DNA of 64,000 nucleotides from Aeromonas rivipollensis (GCF_037811135.1 NZ_CP149130.1:1360501-1424500); one strand, 5' to 3'; positions 45,301 to 56,441 are shown, counted from the stretch's first letter. Numbers and translations are program-made. Notes: a model not told the origin generated them from the letters alone.

Positions 45301-45626
45301 CCCTTGTCCTGGGCCAGGGAGTCTATCTTGGCGCCTATCTCTTTCATTTCGCCGGGCAGGGAGCGTACCCGCTGTGTCAGCGCCTTGGCCTTGGCCTGCT
45401 CCTTCTCGATGCTGTCGAGCAGGGCTAGGGTATCGGTCAGCAACTTCTGATCCGCCTGCTGGCTGACGGTCAGGGTCTCTGACTTGCCGAGGGCATCGAG
45501 CGCCCGCTGTACTGTGGCGCGCTGGGGCAGATCCTGCGCCATGGCTTGGGGGGCGCAGAGGCTGATGAGTAAACAGAGCAGCGGCAACAGGGTGGCCGAG
45601 GCTCTTCTGAACTGTATTGAGGGCAT
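42306..45626 (-). CDS. mscK: Potassium-dependent mechanosensitive channel MscK
   Basis: A large MscS-type channel that opens under membrane tension in high external potassium. The 1,106-residue protein has a signal peptide (ending QAMA), a long periplasmic coiled-coil domain (about 30-480: LLTDTLALLDSIEKEQAKAK, SQQLISATTNLNLLAQKN), multiple membrane helices and the MscS pore region QWLAAGLSVGIGFGMQQIV. The C-terminal vestibule has RPVRIGDTVTIGTISGTVNK and ends near AFNQMDVHIKNKQGDE. Match to E. coli MscK (1,120 aa) is end to end, better than to MscM/YjeP. The start at 45626 has only a weak ribosome site. Confidence 0.93.
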   Translation of the reverse strand: MPSIQFRRASATLLPLLCLLISLCAPQAMAQDLPQRATVQRALDALGKSETLTVSQQADQKLLTDTLALLDSIEKEQAKAKALTQRVRSLPGEMKEIGAKIDSLAQDKGPEQLKSEYASMSLAELESRQPEVLANMQDAQEALGTIGSQITSLQTLPERAQANMSRAYQRSQEIRTRLNSGDGVSSAEKMKLNTELALLDLQLANLQKDLDNRTSMQDLAVKQRDYQSARLAHEEQKLQALQEQSSAKRLGDTEKAAEQTGELVATQDNPLVQKEQEINHQLSQQLISATTNLNLLAQKNLQAKSWLERGTQTERNLNEQVQMLKGNLLLSRILYQLYQQLEAAPSTLVKNLEEQIADLHLAQFELSQQRDQLFQKGQYLDNLIANSRETVSEEDKANLVKLIDTRISLLDQLNRQMDAQLTNAISLQLTQQQLTRIYASIEFTLQQHIFWVSSNKPIDGKWFINWPGHAYKQVSDWVLKPDWQGWGDMLLAVSLLAFPLLLVGGLLLWKRPTLVKRQQRIAKDLGRFRQDSQWHTPRALLYTVLQRLPGTLFILAAGLLLAYCGLLSPRLIFQITLNLALGYLVFSVYLSVMRPGGIGESHFRIPRDELQAKRTSMRYLWLPLLPLIMLSTKAVVEPSSLGNDVIGQALTMLLLGLTAYLVLPISRARIKGEASMLQTMTAVALALAPVALMVLAALGYYYTALKLTGRLIESFYLIIIWSLVYRTALRGLELAARRLAYRRAVAKREHKPSEDAEGGEAIEEQPMDLEEVSQQSLRLTRIMLLLVFGVAFYWLWSDLVAVFTYLDSVVLWHKSEGTGANAVLYPISLSDVLTGLFLFGAALSLARNLPGLLEVLVLSKLRLAQGTAYAFTTMLNYVLIGMGSLTALAMLGVQWEKLQWLAAGLSVGIGFGMQQIVSNFISGIIILFERPVRIGDTVTIGTISGTVNKIRIRSTTLTDFDRKEVIIPNQQLMIERLINWSLSDTVTRVIARVGVAYGSDLELTRKLLMQAATENSRVLKDPAPIVYFLTFGPSTLDHELRFFVSELGDRNPAIDELNRRIDVLFREHGIDIAFNQMDVHIKNKQGDEQKIESRPALPPPNGGKPA

Positions 45627-45730
45627 AAAACGTCCGGGTGATTATGCGAGATTCGGGAGGTTTCCCACTGGGGGGAAATCCGCGTGGATTCTAGCACCGG
45701 CGCGAGAGAGGCAGCAGGGGGGGAGAGATA

Positions 45731-45762
45731 AAAAAAACGGCGCCCCAGGGCGCCGTTTTATC
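45731..45762 (-). terminator. Terminator of pykF
   Basis: AAAACGGCGCC/GGCGCCGTTTT forms a strong hairpin 15 bp after the pykF stop, with an A7 tract that is T7 on the minus strand. Confidence 0.92.
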
Positions 45763-45775
45763 GGTTCAAGACGGA

Positions 45776-47188
45776 TTAGAGTACGTGAACGGAGGCGGTG
45801 TTGGTGGTACCGCTCGGTACCAGGGCACCGGAGACCATGACGACCACGTCACCCTTCAGGCCCATGCCGCTTTGCAGTGCCGCTTCTTTGCCGATGCGAT
45901 AGAAATCGTCGGTAGAGGCGATGCTGTCAACCACGTGAGCAACCACACCCTTGGTCAGGACCAGTTGGGCAGCAGTTTTCTTGTTGGTGGTGATGGCCAG
46001 GATCCAGGCTTTCGGGAAGTACTTGCGAATGGCCTTGGCAGACTTGCCGCCTTCGGTGGCAACCACGATCAGCGGGGCATCCAGCTTCTCGGAGGTCTCT
46101 ACGGCGCCTTTACAGACGGCTTCGGTGATGCGCAGCTTGTTGCTGTCGTTGGCAGCAGACAGGTTGGACGGCATCACGGCGTCGGTACGCTCGCAGATGG
46201 TGGCCATGATGGTCACGGCTTCCAGCGGGTACTTGCCCTTGGCGGATTCGCCGGACAGCATGACGGCGTCGGTACCATCCAGGATGGCGTTCGCCACGTC
46301 ACCGGCTTCGGCGCGGGTCGGACGCGGGTTCTTGATCATGGAATCCAGCATCTGGGTGGCGGTGATGACCACTTTACGTGCCTTGTTGCACTTGGTGATG
46401 ATCATCTTCTGGGCGAAGATCACTTCTTCAACCGGAATTTCCACACCCATGTCGCCACGAGCAACCATGATGCCGTCGGAGACAGCCAGGATGTCGTCGA
46501 AGTTGTCCAGGCCTTCCTGGTTTTCGATCTTGGAGATGATCTGGATGTTCTCGCCACCGTGGGCCTTCAGGTGCTCACGGATTTCCAGCACGTCTTCTTT
46601 CTTGCGAATGAAGGAGGCGGCAACGAAGTCCACGCCCTGCTCGCAACCGAAGATGAGGTCACGCTTGTCTTTCTCGGCCAGGGCCGGCAGCTTGATGGAG
46701 ACGCCCGGCAGGTTGACGCCCTTGTTCTCGCCCAGATCACCGTTGTTCAGCACCTTGCAGATGACTTCACGCTCGGTGATTTCGATGACGTCCAGACCGA
46801 TCAGGCCGTCATCCACCAGGATGCGGTTGCCGACGCGCAGGTCGTTGGCGAAGCCGGCGTAGGTCACGGCGACTTTGTCTTTGTTGCCAACCACTGTCTG
46901 GTCGGTGGTGAAGGTGAAGGTCTGGCCGGCGACCAGAGAGACATCGTTGCCACCTTCCAGCTTCATGGTACGGATTTCCGGACCCTTGGTATCCAGCAGG
47001 ATGGCTGCGTGCTTGCCGGTCTCGGCCATCACTTCACGCAGGTTGCGGATACGGGTGCCGTGCTCTTCGTAATCACCGTGAGAGAAGTTCAGGCGCATGA
47101 CGTTCATGCCGGCGTCGAGCATCTTGCCGAGCATTTCTTTGGATTCGGTCTTGGGACCTATGGTGCAGACGATTTTGGTCTTTTTCAT
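45776..47188 (-). CDS. pykF: Pyruvate kinase I (PykF)
   Basis: Converts phosphoenolpyruvate and ADP to pyruvate and ATP, the last step of glycolysis. It has the TIM barrel start [15 protein letters not shown], substrate loop [14 protein letters not shown], the signature [30 protein letters not shown] and [19 protein letters not shown], and the regulatory C-domain. From the ATG at 47188 it has 470 residues, the E. coli PykF length. The ATG at 47200 would add MKTD; no strong ribosome site decides between them. The fructose-1,6-bisphosphate-activated F type is favoured by similarity. Confidence 0.95.
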   Translation of the reverse strand: MKKTKIVCTIGPKTESKEMLGKMLDAGMNVMRLNFSHGDYEEHGTRIRNLREVMAETGKHAAILLDTKGPEIRTMKLEGGNDVSLVAGQTFTFTTDQTVVGNKDKVAVTYAGFANDLRVGNRILVDDGLIGLDVIEITEREVICKVLNNGDLGENKGVNLPGVSIKLPALAEKDKRDLIFGCEQGVDFVAASFIRKKEDVLEIREHLKAHGGENIQIISKIENQEGLDNFDDILAVSDGIMVARGDMGVEIPVEEVIFAQKMIITKCNKARKVVITATQMLDSMIKNPRPTRAEAGDVANAILDGTDAVMLSGESAKGKYPLEAVTIMATICERTDAVMPSNLSAANDSNKLRITEAVCKGAVETSEKLDAPLIVVATEGGKSAKAIRKYFPKAWILAITTNKKTAAQLVLTKGVVAHVVDSIASTDDFYRIGKEAALQSGMGLKGDVVVMVSGALVPSGTTNTASVHVL

Positions 47189-47567
47189 GTCAGTCTTCAT
47201 GGTTAAGGAGTTTCCGCCGTGCAATATACACCAGTTTTTGGATACTTTTTATGATCCAGAAACAACGTTTTGAGCTAAAAACGCCTCAATTTGAAAGATA
47301 ACGTTTTCGCTCACAGCTGATTTTAGGGGCTAAAATAATTGATTTTCCGCGAGTGAGGCCATTTGGTTCCCATTTTTCGCCCCCCCCGATGGTGTGCACC
47401 CATGTTGTTAAATGACAAACAAGGGATGAGACAGCCAGCGAGGGAACCTGGGCCCCTTTCCCCCTCTGGCCGTCACCCAGTGTAGTCATTGGTCCGCCAC
47501 AACGCAGGGCGGGCCTCAGCGTCCGACCAGGCGCGTCGCCCACGCAGGCAGTGCCCCTGTTGCAGGC
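47189..47567. other. Intergenic region between roxA and pykF
   Basis: The 379-bp stretch holds the pykF promoter in its AT-rich left part (47220-47350). The right part is GC-rich with no gene and no clear roxA terminator. Short frames are open but unsupported. Confidence 0.4.
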
Positions 47568-48698
47568 TTAGCCGAAGAACCAGTAACCGCGGTTGATGAG
47601 ACGGGTCAGCAGCTGCAGGAAGCCGGCCTGATCGGCGAGTTCCACCATGTCGGCCTGGGTGATGATGTCCTTGTCGCACAAGAGCGAAATGGCGGCCGCA
47701 TCTTCGCTTGGCAGGGTCCAGGCCTCGCCGTCGATGTAGCAGCTACGGCTCTCGCCGCTGAACCAGACAGAGCGCAGCCCCGGTACCTTGATGGCGGGCT
47801 CGCCCTGGGTCAGCAGATCGGCCACTTCCTCGGCGCTGTAGTCAGGCTCCATGGGGCTCACGTCCAGATCGTGCTTGGCCTCGGAGATCATGGTGCCAAA
47901 CCACTCCTTGAACAGGGTCTCGTCATCCAGGGCCTGTTGCATCAGCTCGCGCAAGCGGTGCAGCTCGTGGGGCTGGATCTCGCCGTGACGGGCGCGGGGT
48001 TTGAGATCCGGGTCACCGTAACGCTCGGTGCGCAGATCGTTGTCGATCAGGTGATCGGCAAAGGACGAGATGAGCGCTTTTGCGTCCGGTGCGCGGAAAC
48101 CCACGGAGAAGTTCAGGGAGGGCTCGATGGCGTAGCCCTCGTGGGGGAATCCGGGCGGGATGTAGAGGATGTCGCCCGGCTCCATGATGGCGTCGATGAT
48201 CGCCTCGAACGGCTCGCAGTGCAGCAGGGCGGCGTGGGCGGCAAACTCCTCGAGGGGCTTGGCATCGCCGACCCGCCAGTGACGCTTGCCCTGGCCCTGG
48301 GTGATGAAGACGTCGTAGTTGTCGATGTGGGGGCCGACGCCACCGTGAGGGGTGGAGAAGCTCACCATCACATCGTCAAAGCGCCAGCCCGGGATGAACT
48401 GGAACGGCAGCGCCAGCTCGTGCACCTCGGGAGCCCAGTGGTTGCAGGCCTGCACCAGCACTGTCCAGTTCTCTTCCCCCAGGTGGTCGTATGACTCGAA
48501 GGGGCCGTGAGCCGCTTCCCATTTGCCGTCGAAACGGGTCACCAGGCGGGATTCGATGACCTCCTCCATGGCCAGGCCCGCCAGCTCGTCCGGGCTGATG
48601 GGATCCTGAAAGTCTTTGAAGCCACCCTTGATGAGGAGCGGGCGCTTCTGCCAGTAATGCTCGAGGAAGTGGGCAATATCCAGATTGAGTTCGTACAT
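47568..48698 (-). CDS. roxA: Ribosomal protein uL16 arginine hydroxylase RoxA (YcfD)
   Basis: A 2-oxoglutarate/iron dioxygenase that hydroxylates an arginine of ribosomal protein L16. The 376-residue protein has a JmjC/cupin core with the iron triad His124 and Asp126 (GVGPHIDNYDVF) and His186 (PPGFPHEGYA), one residue off the E. coli numbering. ACNHWAPEV and the C-terminal winged-helix part with INRGYWFFG also match. The ATG at 48698 starts the conserved domain. In E. coli roxA is also near the purB-mnmA block. Confidence 0.94.
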   Translation of the reverse strand: MYELNLDIAHFLEHYWQKRPLLIKGGFKDFQDPISPDELAGLAMEEVIESRLVTRFDGKWEAAHGPFESYDHLGEENWTVLVQACNHWAPEVHELALPFQFIPGWRFDDVMVSFSTPHGGVGPHIDNYDVFITQGQGKRHWRVGDAKPLEEFAAHAALLHCEPFEAIIDAIMEPGDILYIPPGFPHEGYAIEPSLNFSVGFRAPDAKALISSFADHLIDNDLRTERYGDPDLKPRARHGEIQPHELHRLRELMQQALDDETLFKEWFGTMISEAKHDLDVSPMEPDYSAEEVADLLTQGEPAIKVPGLRSVWFSGESRSCYIDGEAWTLPSEDAAAISLLCDKDIITQADMVELADQAGFLQLLTRLINRGYWFFG

Positions 48699-48799
48699 GG
48701 TGCTTCTCGTATCTTGTGAGAGATCTTGCCCAAACCTGGCTTGGGCAAGGGCTCTGAAATGGCCCGATGGCCTATGACGCTATCGAATGAGCCAAAATC

Positions 48800-48834
48800 A
48801 ACGGGGGCCCTGCCGTCATGACAGGGCCCCCGCC
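48800..48834 (-). terminator. Terminator of the rluE-purB block
   Basis: The 11-bp stem CGGGGGCCCTG/CAGGGCCCCCG lies 19 bp after the purB stop. On the minus strand it is followed by TTGATTTTGG. Confidence 0.7.
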
Positions 48835-48850
48835 GGTTCGGTTTAGCCGC

Positions 48851-50257
<1,407 letters not shown>

Positions 50258-50869
50258 TCAAAAACGTTTGGCCAGTTCCACCATCTTCTTGCGAGCGAAG
50301 ATGATCTGGGTACGGCTGCCGCCAAGCTGGCGCCAGAGCACGGCGGCACGGATGCCTGCCAGCAGCAGGGCGCGCACCTTGTGCTGCACCAGGGGCTGCT
50401 GCAGGAACAGCGGGGTGCCCGCTACCTGGATCCTGGGGCCTATCGGGCTGATAAGATCGCTGTAGATGCTCGCCATGTTGGCCAGGATCTGCTCGTCGAG
50501 CAGATCGAAATGCTGTTGCTGGCGGCCGATCTGTCCGATCCGCTCCCCCAGCATGTTGAGAATGTCCTTGCGCTTGGCCAGCTTGCGCTCCAGCGCAATC
50601 AGGCTCACCACGTAGCGGGTCAGCTCGGCGTTCTTCTGGCTGCCGTCGGCCCCCAGCTGCTCCACCAGGGCGCGGTAGCCGTCGCGGATGGCGAGGTGGC
50701 TGCCGAACACTTCCAGCGGCTGCTTGGGATCGGTCACCAGCACGCTTTGCAGGCTCTCGCGCAGGGAGGCCTCGTCACAGCTGCCGTCACGGGCCACTTT
50801 TTGCACCAGATAGGCCGCCTGGCAGATGCCGGCGAAAGCCATTGTTCTGTCTTGGAATTTGTCGCTCAC
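50258..50869 (-). CDS. hflD: HflD, lysogenisation/membrane-associated regulator
   Basis: The 203-residue protein is the HflD (YcfC) family: TMAFAGICQAAYLVQ, NAELTRYVVSLIALERKL, SPIGPRIQVAGTPLFLQQPLVQ split by family spacing, and VRALLLAGIRAAVLWRQLGG. In E. coli it binds the phage lambda CII protein and favours lysis; its bacterial role is unclear. The start is GTG at 50869, supported by AGAAGG upstream and by the E. coli length before the conserved AFAGICQ. Confidence 0.93.
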   Translation of the reverse strand: MSDKFQDRTMAFAGICQAAYLVQKVARDGSCDEASLRESLQSVLVTDPKQPLEVFGSHLAIRDGYRALVEQLGADGSQKNAELTRYVVSLIALERKLAKRKDILNMLGERIGQIGRQQQHFDLLDEQILANMASIYSDLISPIGPRIQVAGTPLFLQQPLVQHKVRALLLAGIRAAVLWRQLGGSRTQIIFARKKMVELAKRF

Positions 50870-50892
50870 GTCTGCTGCCTTCTGTTAAGGAT

Positions 50893-51999
50893 TCAAACCG
50901 GATGGCTGAAACGCTGTTCTATGATGCCGCCGCCCAGGCAGACTTCCCCGTCATAGAAGACGGCGGATTGACCCGGGGTCACCGCAGCCTGTTTCTCGTC
51001 GAAGATGACCCTGATGGTCTCGTCGTCGATGGGCTGGATGAGGCAGGGGATGTCCTGCTGGCGGTAACGGGTCTTGACGGTGCAGCGTAGCGGCGCCCGG
51101 ATCGGGGTGCGATCCACCCAGTGCAATTGGCTGGCGATCAGGCCATCGGAGTAGAGGCGGGGATGCTCCCCCTGCGCCACTACCAGGGTGTTGCGCTCAA
51201 CCTCTTTGTCCACCACGTACCAGGCCTCTTCGGTCGCATCCTTCATGCCGCCGATGCCGAGCCCCTTGCGTTGGCCCAGGGTGTGATACATCAGGCCTTG
51301 ATGCTCGCCTATCACCTTGCCGTCCACGGTTTCGATGGGGCCGGGCTGGGCGGGCAGGAACTTGGCCAGGAAGTCCTTGAACTTGCGTTCACCGATGAAG
51401 CAGATACCGGTGGAGTCCTTCTTCTTGGCGGTGATGAGCTCGAGCTGCTCGGCGATGCGGCGCACCTCCGGCTTCTCCAGATCCCCGACCGGGAACAGGC
51501 TCTGACCCACCTGGGCTTCGCTCAGGGTGTAGAGGAAGTAGCTCTGATCCTTGTTGTTGTCGAGACCGCGCAGCAGGCGCGGGCGGCCTGTGCTGTCGTC
51601 ACGGCGCACATAGTGGCCGGTGGCGATGTAGGTGGCACCCAGCTCTTCGGCGGCAAACTCGAGGAACGCCTTGAACTTGATCTCCTTGTTGCACAGGATA
51701 TCCGGGTTCGGCGTGCGCCCCGCCTTGTACTCTTCCAGGAAGTGCTCGAACACGTTGTCCCAGTACTCGGCGGCGAAGTTGATGGTATGCAGCTTCATGC
51801 CCAGCTTGTCGCAGACGGCCTTGGCATCAGCCAAATCCTGGGAGGCGGAGCAGTACTCGTCCGTGTCGTCTTCTTCCCAGTTCTTCATGAACAAGCCTTC
51901 GACCTGATAACCCTGCTGCTGGAGCAGGTAGGCCGAGACGGAAGAATCCACGCCGCCGGACATGCCGACGATCACCTTGATTTGGCTGTTGTCTGTCAT
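50893..51999 (-). CDS. mnmA: tRNA 2-thiouridylase MnmA
   Basis: Introduces sulfur at U34 of tRNA-Lys, -Glu and -Gln. The 368-residue protein has the PP-loop [15 protein letters not shown] (12-26), nucleophile Cys103 in [12 protein letters not shown] and second catalytic Cys200 in [12 protein letters not shown]. The C-terminal beta-barrel part includes [11 protein letters not shown]. It is encoded 23 bp upstream of hflD, as in E. coli, so transcription is probably shared. Confidence 0.97.
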   Translation of the reverse strand: MTDNSQIKVIVGMSGGVDSSVSAYLLQQQGYQVEGLFMKNWEEDDTDEYCSASQDLADAKAVCDKLGMKLHTINFAAEYWDNVFEHFLEEYKAGRTPNPDILCNKEIKFKAFLEFAAEELGATYIATGHYVRRDDSTGRPRLLRGLDNNKDQSYFLYTLSEAQVGQSLFPVGDLEKPEVRRIAEQLELITAKKKDSTGICFIGERKFKDFLAKFLPAQPGPIETVDGKVIGEHQGLMYHTLGQRKGLGIGGMKDATEEAWYVVDKEVERNTLVVAQGEHPRLYSDGLIASQLHWVDRTPIRAPLRCTVKTRYRQQDIPCLIQPIDDETIRVIFDEKQAAVTPGQSAVFYDGEVCLGGGIIEQRFSHPV

Positions 52000-52156
52000 T
52001 AGTCGAAGTTACCAGTTCGTTTAAACGGGGCGTATTCTACCAGAGTTTTGCGCCCCCGGTCACATCTCCCTGCCGTCGTTCCCCTCGGGAGCCCGGCGAC
52101 GGGAAATCGTTTTTCTGCTGCTGGCCATCGAGGCCAAAAAAGAGTGTCAAATGACC

Positions 52157-52624
52157 TCAAATAAAGGCCTTGAGCGCCGACAGCGGCAGGCGGGTGCCCC
52201 CCAGATAGTCCTGGATGCACTGCCACACCAATGGGCTGCGCAGGGCCGGCTTGCACTCGGCTATCTCCGCCAGGGTGAGCCAGTGGCAGGCCAGCACATC
52301 GCCGTCGGGATCCTCTGGATGGTGCTGACCCGGCGCCTTTTCAAGGTCGAAGATGACGGCGGTACGCACGAAGGTGGCCTCGCTGTCCGCCGGTTTGAAC
52401 AGATAGACCCCGAGCCAGGCGCTGGGGGTGGCAGTCAGCCCCGTCTCCTCTTTCAGTTCGCGGCAGGCCGCCTCAATCAGGTTTTCCCCCGGCTCCACGT
52501 GGCCGGCGGGCTGGTTGAAGCGGCGCTGCCCCTTGATCTCCTCTTCCACCAGCAGGAAGCGGCCTTGCCAGTGCACCAGGGCGGCCACCGTCAGGTGGGC
52601 GGGCAGGGGCGGGTGTTCGATCAT
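52157..52624 (-). CDS. nudJ: Nudix hydrolase NudJ (phosphatase)
   Basis: A 155-residue Nudix enzyme (E. coli YmfB) that cleaves thiamin pyrophosphates and nucleoside di-/triphosphates. The Nudix box [20 protein letters not shown]...TGL is complete, preceded by FNQPA. The order rluE-nudJ-mnmA equals E. coli. The ATG at 52624 overlaps the rluE stop by 4 bp. Confidence 0.94.
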   Translation of the reverse strand: MIEHPPLPAHLTVAALVHWQGRFLLVEEEIKGQRRFNQPAGHVEPGENLIEAACRELKEETGLTATPSAWLGVYLFKPADSEATFVRTAVIFDLEKAPGQHHPEDPDGDVLACHWLTLAEIAECKPALRSPLVWQCIQDYLGGTRLPLSALKAFI

Positions 52625-53577
52625 GATGACTCCTTGTCGCTGGGGTGGCGGGCGGGTCGGCGGGCCGTGCCCCGGCCGCTGCTGCGGGGTTTGTTCTCGC
52701 CCGTCGTGGGTGATGCGGGCTTGCCCGTGCCGCGTGGCTTGTCCCGTTGCGGGGGCTGGCTCGCCCGGCGCGGCGCCTCGCCTGCCGGTTTGGCTGCGCT
52801 GCCACTGGCTCGGGGTGATGACGGCTGGCGCCTGGCCGGTGCCAGCTCGGGGGCGGGCAGGCTGCGGCTCTGGCCGGGTGCCAGACCGTCTTCTTGCCAG
52901 TTACCCAAGGTCCAGTCGCCGATGGCGTAGCGGATGAGGCGCAAGGTGGGGTGGCCGATATGGGCCGTCATGCGCCGCACCTGACGGTTGCGCCCCTCCA
53001 CAATTTTTATCTCAAGCCAGCTGGTGGGGATCTCCTTGCGCATCCGTATGGGCGGGTTGCGCGGCCACACGGCAGGTTCATCCATAATGCGCGCCCCGGC
53101 GGGCAGGGTCATGCCGTCGTTGAGCTCCACCCCGGCGCGCAAGCTGGCCAGCGCCGCCTCGCTCGGCACGCCTTCCACCTGCACCCAGTAGGTCTTGGGG
53201 GTCTTCTCCCCCGGCTGGGTGAGGCGCGCCTGCAGCTTGCCGTCGTTGGTGAGCAGCAAGAGCCCCTCGCTGTCGCGGTCGAGCCGACCTGCGGCATAGA
53301 TGCCGGGCTCTTTGATGTAATCCTTGAGGGTTTCGCGCCCCGCCTCGTCGGTGAACTGGCAGAGCACCATGTAGGGCTTGTTCAGCAGCAAGAGCTTGCG
53401 ATCTGCCGGTGCCACCTCTGGTTTCTGCCCCGCCACTCTGGCGTCGCCCGCCTGCCGGGTGCCGGCCCGTGAGCGGGCAAGGCCGGGCTTGTGGGCTTCA
53501 TCCTGTGTGGGGCGGCCAGCGGCGCTGGTGCGGCCGGAGAGGGAGAGGCGGGGACGGGCAGGTTTCATCGCGTGCAT
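52621..53577 (-). CDS. rluE: 23S rRNA pseudouridine(2457) synthase RluE with basic tail
   Basis: The RsuA/RluE-type synthase isomerises U2457 of 23S rRNA. Catalytic Asp lies in [39 protein letters not shown] is also typical. The core covers about 60-245. The 318-residue protein has a basic, disordered N-terminus and a C-terminal tail of about 75 residues rich in Arg, Pro and Ser, absent from the 217-residue E. coli enzyme. Such tails may aid rRNA binding. The start at 53577 is uncertain: no ribosome site is evident and an ATG at 53568 is also possible. Confidence 0.9.
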   Translation of the reverse strand: MHAMKPARPRLSLSGRTSAAGRPTQDEAHKPGLARSRAGTRQAGDARVAGQKPEVAPADRKLLLLNKPYMVLCQFTDEAGRETLKDYIKEPGIYAAGRLDRDSEGLLLLTNDGKLQARLTQPGEKTPKTYWVQVEGVPSEAALASLRAGVELNDGMTLPAGARIMDEPAVWPRNPPIRMRKEIPTSWLEIKIVEGRNRQVRRMTAHIGHPTLRLIRYAIGDWTLGNWQEDGLAPGQSRSLPAPELAPARRQPSSPRASGSAAKPAGEAPRRASQPPQRDKPRGTGKPASPTTGENKPRSSGRGTARRPARHPSDKESS

Positions 53578-53687
53578 ACCAAAAACAGGGGATACCGGAG
53601 TGTATCACGGAGGCGCCTGCCGTGGGTCATCGGGGACGGGCTCGCCCTGGGGGCGATAAATCGAGCGACCTGCCCTTGCAGCGCCTC

Positions 53688-54455
53688 TCAGCTCAGCAGG
53701 CTGTCGATGACGATGGCCTGGCGGGCGGGGGCCGAGCTGGCGTGCAGCAGCGCCGTGCTGACCACCTCGTCCATCAGGGCGCGGGCCAGCCGGGTGAGGG
53801 GGCGCAACTGCTCGGGGGCCAGTCCGGCCGGAATGGCCAGCAATATGATGGTCTGCACAGGCCCGAGTGCCGAACCCCAGGGGAGGGGCTCATCGCAGCT
53901 GAGCAGCGAGAGGGCGGCTTTGGTGATGGCGGGGCAGATCACATGGGGCATGGCAAGGCCCGGCCGGATGATGGTGGCGGCAAGCCGCTCCCGATCCGCT
54001 ATGGCCTGCTCCAGCGCGGCTCTGTCACGTACCCGATCCGCTGGCAGCAGATCCACCAGGGCCTGCAACGCCAGGGCCTTGTCGAGGGGCGCTGAGCTGT
54101 GGCCGAGCTGGGCGAGGGAAAAGCCGTAGTCGGGCAGGGCGGCGGCCAGGCGCTGCTCGGCCGGGGCCGAGGTGGCGGGGCGCCCCAGCGGCTGGCCCAG
54201 CTCCACGCACCAGCAGGTGAAGGCCATGTGGGCCAGCTCCGCATCCAGCCCTTCGATCAGCAACTGGCAGAGATCCCCGGGCTGGGTGGCCAGGGTGAGC
54301 AGGGCGAGCTGGCTGCTCGCCTCTGCCCGCTGGCGACGGCTGATGTTGATGAAGAGGATCTGGGACTTGAACAACCCGGCCAGTCGACAGAGCTGCTTGG
54401 CCTGGGTGATGGTCAAGCCCAGGTGGCAGCAGAAGGTGAGCTCGCGGCGGAGCAT
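53688..54455 (-). CDS. Fused HPr-like (inactive) and fructose-type EIIA protein
   Basis: A 255-residue protein. Residues 1-85 resemble HPr (LGLTITQAKQLCRLAGLFKS; LATQPGDLCQLLIEGLDAELA) but the phosphorylatable His15 position holds Thr (GLTITQ in place of GLHTRP). Residues about 105-255 form an EIIA-Fru/Mtl domain with the active-site region RPGLAMPHVICPAI (His171). The gene begins at the base next to the EIIB stop, so the two form an operon. No EIIC is in the same operon; the EIIABC 2 kb away may supply the membrane part. The HPr part may be a docking or regulatory domain. Confidence 0.75.
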   Translation of the reverse strand: MLRRELTFCCHLGLTITQAKQLCRLAGLFKSQILFINISRRQRAEASSQLALLTLATQPGDLCQLLIEGLDAELAHMAFTCWCVELGQPLGRPATSAPAEQRLAAALPDYGFSLAQLGHSSAPLDKALALQALVDLLPADRVRDRAALEQAIADRERLAATIIRPGLAMPHVICPAITKAALSLLSCDEPLPWGSALGPVQTIILLAIPAGLAPEQLRPLTRLARALMDEVVSTALLHASSAPARQAIVIDSLLS

Positions 54456-54761
54456 TCAGGTGCCGGGGGTGGAGGCTTTGAGCACGGCGGCGGCGTCCAG
54501 CAGCACGGACTCCAGGGATACCTGGCGCACGGTGCAGCCGAGGAAGCGCTCCTTCTGCTCTATCTCGATGTCGGAGGCGATCAGCACCAGATCCGCGCTG
54601 GCGATGTCCCTGGCGGTCAGCACGTTCTCCAGCCCCATGGCGCCCTGGGTCTCCACCTTGATCTTGAGCCCCAGCTTGTCGGCGGCGCTTTGCAGCGCCT
54701 CGGCGGCCATGTAGGTGTGGGCGATGCCGGTGGGGCAGGCGGTGACGGCGAGGATCTTCAT
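54456..54761 (-). CDS. Fructose-like PTS EIIB component
   Basis: The 101-residue protein is a complete fructose-family EIIB: MKILAVTACPTGIAHTYMAA with phospho-cysteine Cys9, then KVETQGAMGLENVL and ADLVLIASDIEIEQKERF. It passes phosphate from EIIA to the imported sugar. It is immediately followed by the HPr-like/EIIA gene. The ATG at 54761 begins the domain; the frame is open 11 codons further. Standalone EIIB proteins usually pair with a separate EIIC, not found next to it. Confidence 0.88.
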   Translation of the reverse strand: MKILAVTACPTGIAHTYMAAEALQSAADKLGLKIKVETQGAMGLENVLTARDIASADLVLIASDIEIEQKERFLGCTVRQVSLESVLLDAAAVLKASTPGT

Positions 54762-54916
54762 GGGCTCTCTGGACAAGTGGGGATGGGGCCACAAGATAGC
54801 GCCAAGCGGGCGGGTTTGCCAAAGGTGCGGGGTGAAAGTGGGATCTTGGCCGCGCCCACAGGCCTTGGCTGCGCAAGGGGTGAGCAGAGAAGGGGCATTG
54901 GCAGGCGCTTGGCATG

Positions 54917-54945
54917 AAAAAACGGCCCGCCAGAAAGGGGGGCCG
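54917..54945 (-). terminator. Terminator of uhpT
   Basis: On the minus strand CGGCCC and GGGCCG form a stem with an 11-base loop followed by T6. It lies 35 bp after the uhpT stop. Confidence 0.85.
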
Positions 54946-54979
54946 AATGCACACTACGGAGTGAAATGTGTTGCTGTTA

Positions 54980-56386
54980 TCAGGCGGACTGGGTGGCCAG
55001 CTCGGCGGCTCTCAGCTCGCGCTTGATGCGGCGGATCTTGCGCTCCTCGGCCACGGCGACGCAGGCCATCAGCACCAGGCAGGCGGCGGCGGCCATGTCC
55101 AGCGCCGCGAAGGTGCCGGTCCAGCCGGTCAGGCCGAAGATGGGGGTGCCGTCGGCGATCATGCCCAGACCCAGCTTGGCGAAGCTGTCACCGATGAGGT
55201 AGGCGAAGGTCCCCTTGACCCCGTCGGCCACGCTGATGCCCTGTTTCGGCACGAAGCCCACGGCGGCCACGCCGATCAGCAGTTGCGGACCGAATACCAG
55301 GAAGCCCAGCAGGAACAGGGAGCCCAGGAACATGAACTGGGTGGTGGCGTGCTGGTAGAGCCCCAGGGTGGCGATGATGAGCGCCAGTGCCACGCAGGCC
55401 ACCAGACCACGGCGACCGTTCGCCAGATCCGAGAGGTAACCCCACATCAGGGTGCCGACCAGGGCGCCCACTTCGAAGAAGGTGAAGCCCTGGATGGCGA
55501 CTTCCTTGGAGAAGCCGAGCTCCTGGTGGGCATAGACGGTGGACCACTGGTCGATGCCGATGCGCACCACGTAGAGGAAGATGTTGGCAAAGCAGAGCAG
55601 CCAGATCACCTTGTTCATCAGCACGTACTTCACGAAGATCTGCCACTTGGTCAGCTTCTGCTCTTCGGTGGCGATGTCCTCTTCGCTCGCGACTTCGTCA
55701 AACAGCTCTTCCACCTTGCCCAGACCATAGGCTTCCGGCGAGTCGCTGCCAAAACGCAGGCCGACGAAGCCGACGATGAGGGCGATGATGGAGGGGAAGA
55801 TAAACATGCCGAGCACGTTGCCATCGAATAGGTAGTTGGCACCGAACAGCGCCACACCGGCCGCACCGGCGCCGCCCACGTTGTGGGAGAGGTTCCACAT
55901 GCCGAGGTAGGTGCCGCGCTTGTTGCGGGGTGTCCACTTGGTGATGGTGGAGTAGCTGCAAGAGCCACCACAGCTCTGGAAGAAGCCGCTCAGGGCATAG
56001 AAGAAGATCATGAAGTAGAGGCTGAACCCGGTGCCCCCCATGCTGGCGCTGAAGCCCAGCATGCAGAGGGCGGAGAGGATCAGCATCAGCGGCAGGAACT
56101 GCTTGGTGTTCTTGCCGTCGGCATAGTAGGAGACGACCGTCTTGCCCACCCCGTAGGTGATGGAGAAGCCAAGGCCTATCATGCCGAGTTCGGTCATGGA
56201 GAGACCGTACTCCTGGATCATGTCGTTCTGGGCGATGTTGAAGTTCTTGCGGATCAGATACATGGTCAGATAGCCAATGAATACAACCAGATAAGATTGC
56301 ATGAATGGCTTGAACCAGAGCTTGCGCCGGGCTTCGACCGGCAGGTCCAGGGTGGGGATCCGGACCTGTTCGAGCAGTTTAAACAT
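54980..56386 (-). CDS. uhpT: Hexose-6-phosphate:phosphate antiporter UhpT
   Basis: A major-facilitator antiporter for glucose-6-phosphate and related sugar phosphates, also the entry path of fosfomycin. The 468-residue protein matches E. coli UhpT nearly throughout: [97 protein letters not shown]. About 12 helices. The regulatory genes uhpABC are not adjacent in the window, which differs from E. coli. An inverted repeat lies 56 bp upstream. Confidence 0.95.
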   Translation of the reverse strand: MFKLLEQVRIPTLDLPVEARRKLWFKPFMQSYLVVFIGYLTMYLIRKNFNIAQNDMIQEYGLSMTELGMIGLGFSITYGVGKTVVSYYADGKNTKQFLPLMLILSALCMLGFSASMGGTGFSLYFMIFFYALSGFFQSCGGSCSYSTITKWTPRNKRGTYLGMWNLSHNVGGAGAAGVALFGANYLFDGNVLGMFIFPSIIALIVGFVGLRFGSDSPEAYGLGKVEELFDEVASEEDIATEEQKLTKWQIFVKYVLMNKVIWLLCFANIFLYVVRIGIDQWSTVYAHQELGFSKEVAIQGFTFFEVGALVGTLMWGYLSDLANGRRGLVACVALALIIATLGLYQHATTQFMFLGSLFLLGFLVFGPQLLIGVAAVGFVPKQGISVADGVKGTFAYLIGDSFAKLGLGMIADGTPIFGLTGWTGTFAALDMAAAACLVLMACVAVAEERKIRRIKRELRAAELATQSA

Positions 56387-56441
56387 CTTCGTTCATCCTC
56401 TGCGAGATAGACGCTATTCCCGCCGCGTTCCTCATTTGTGT

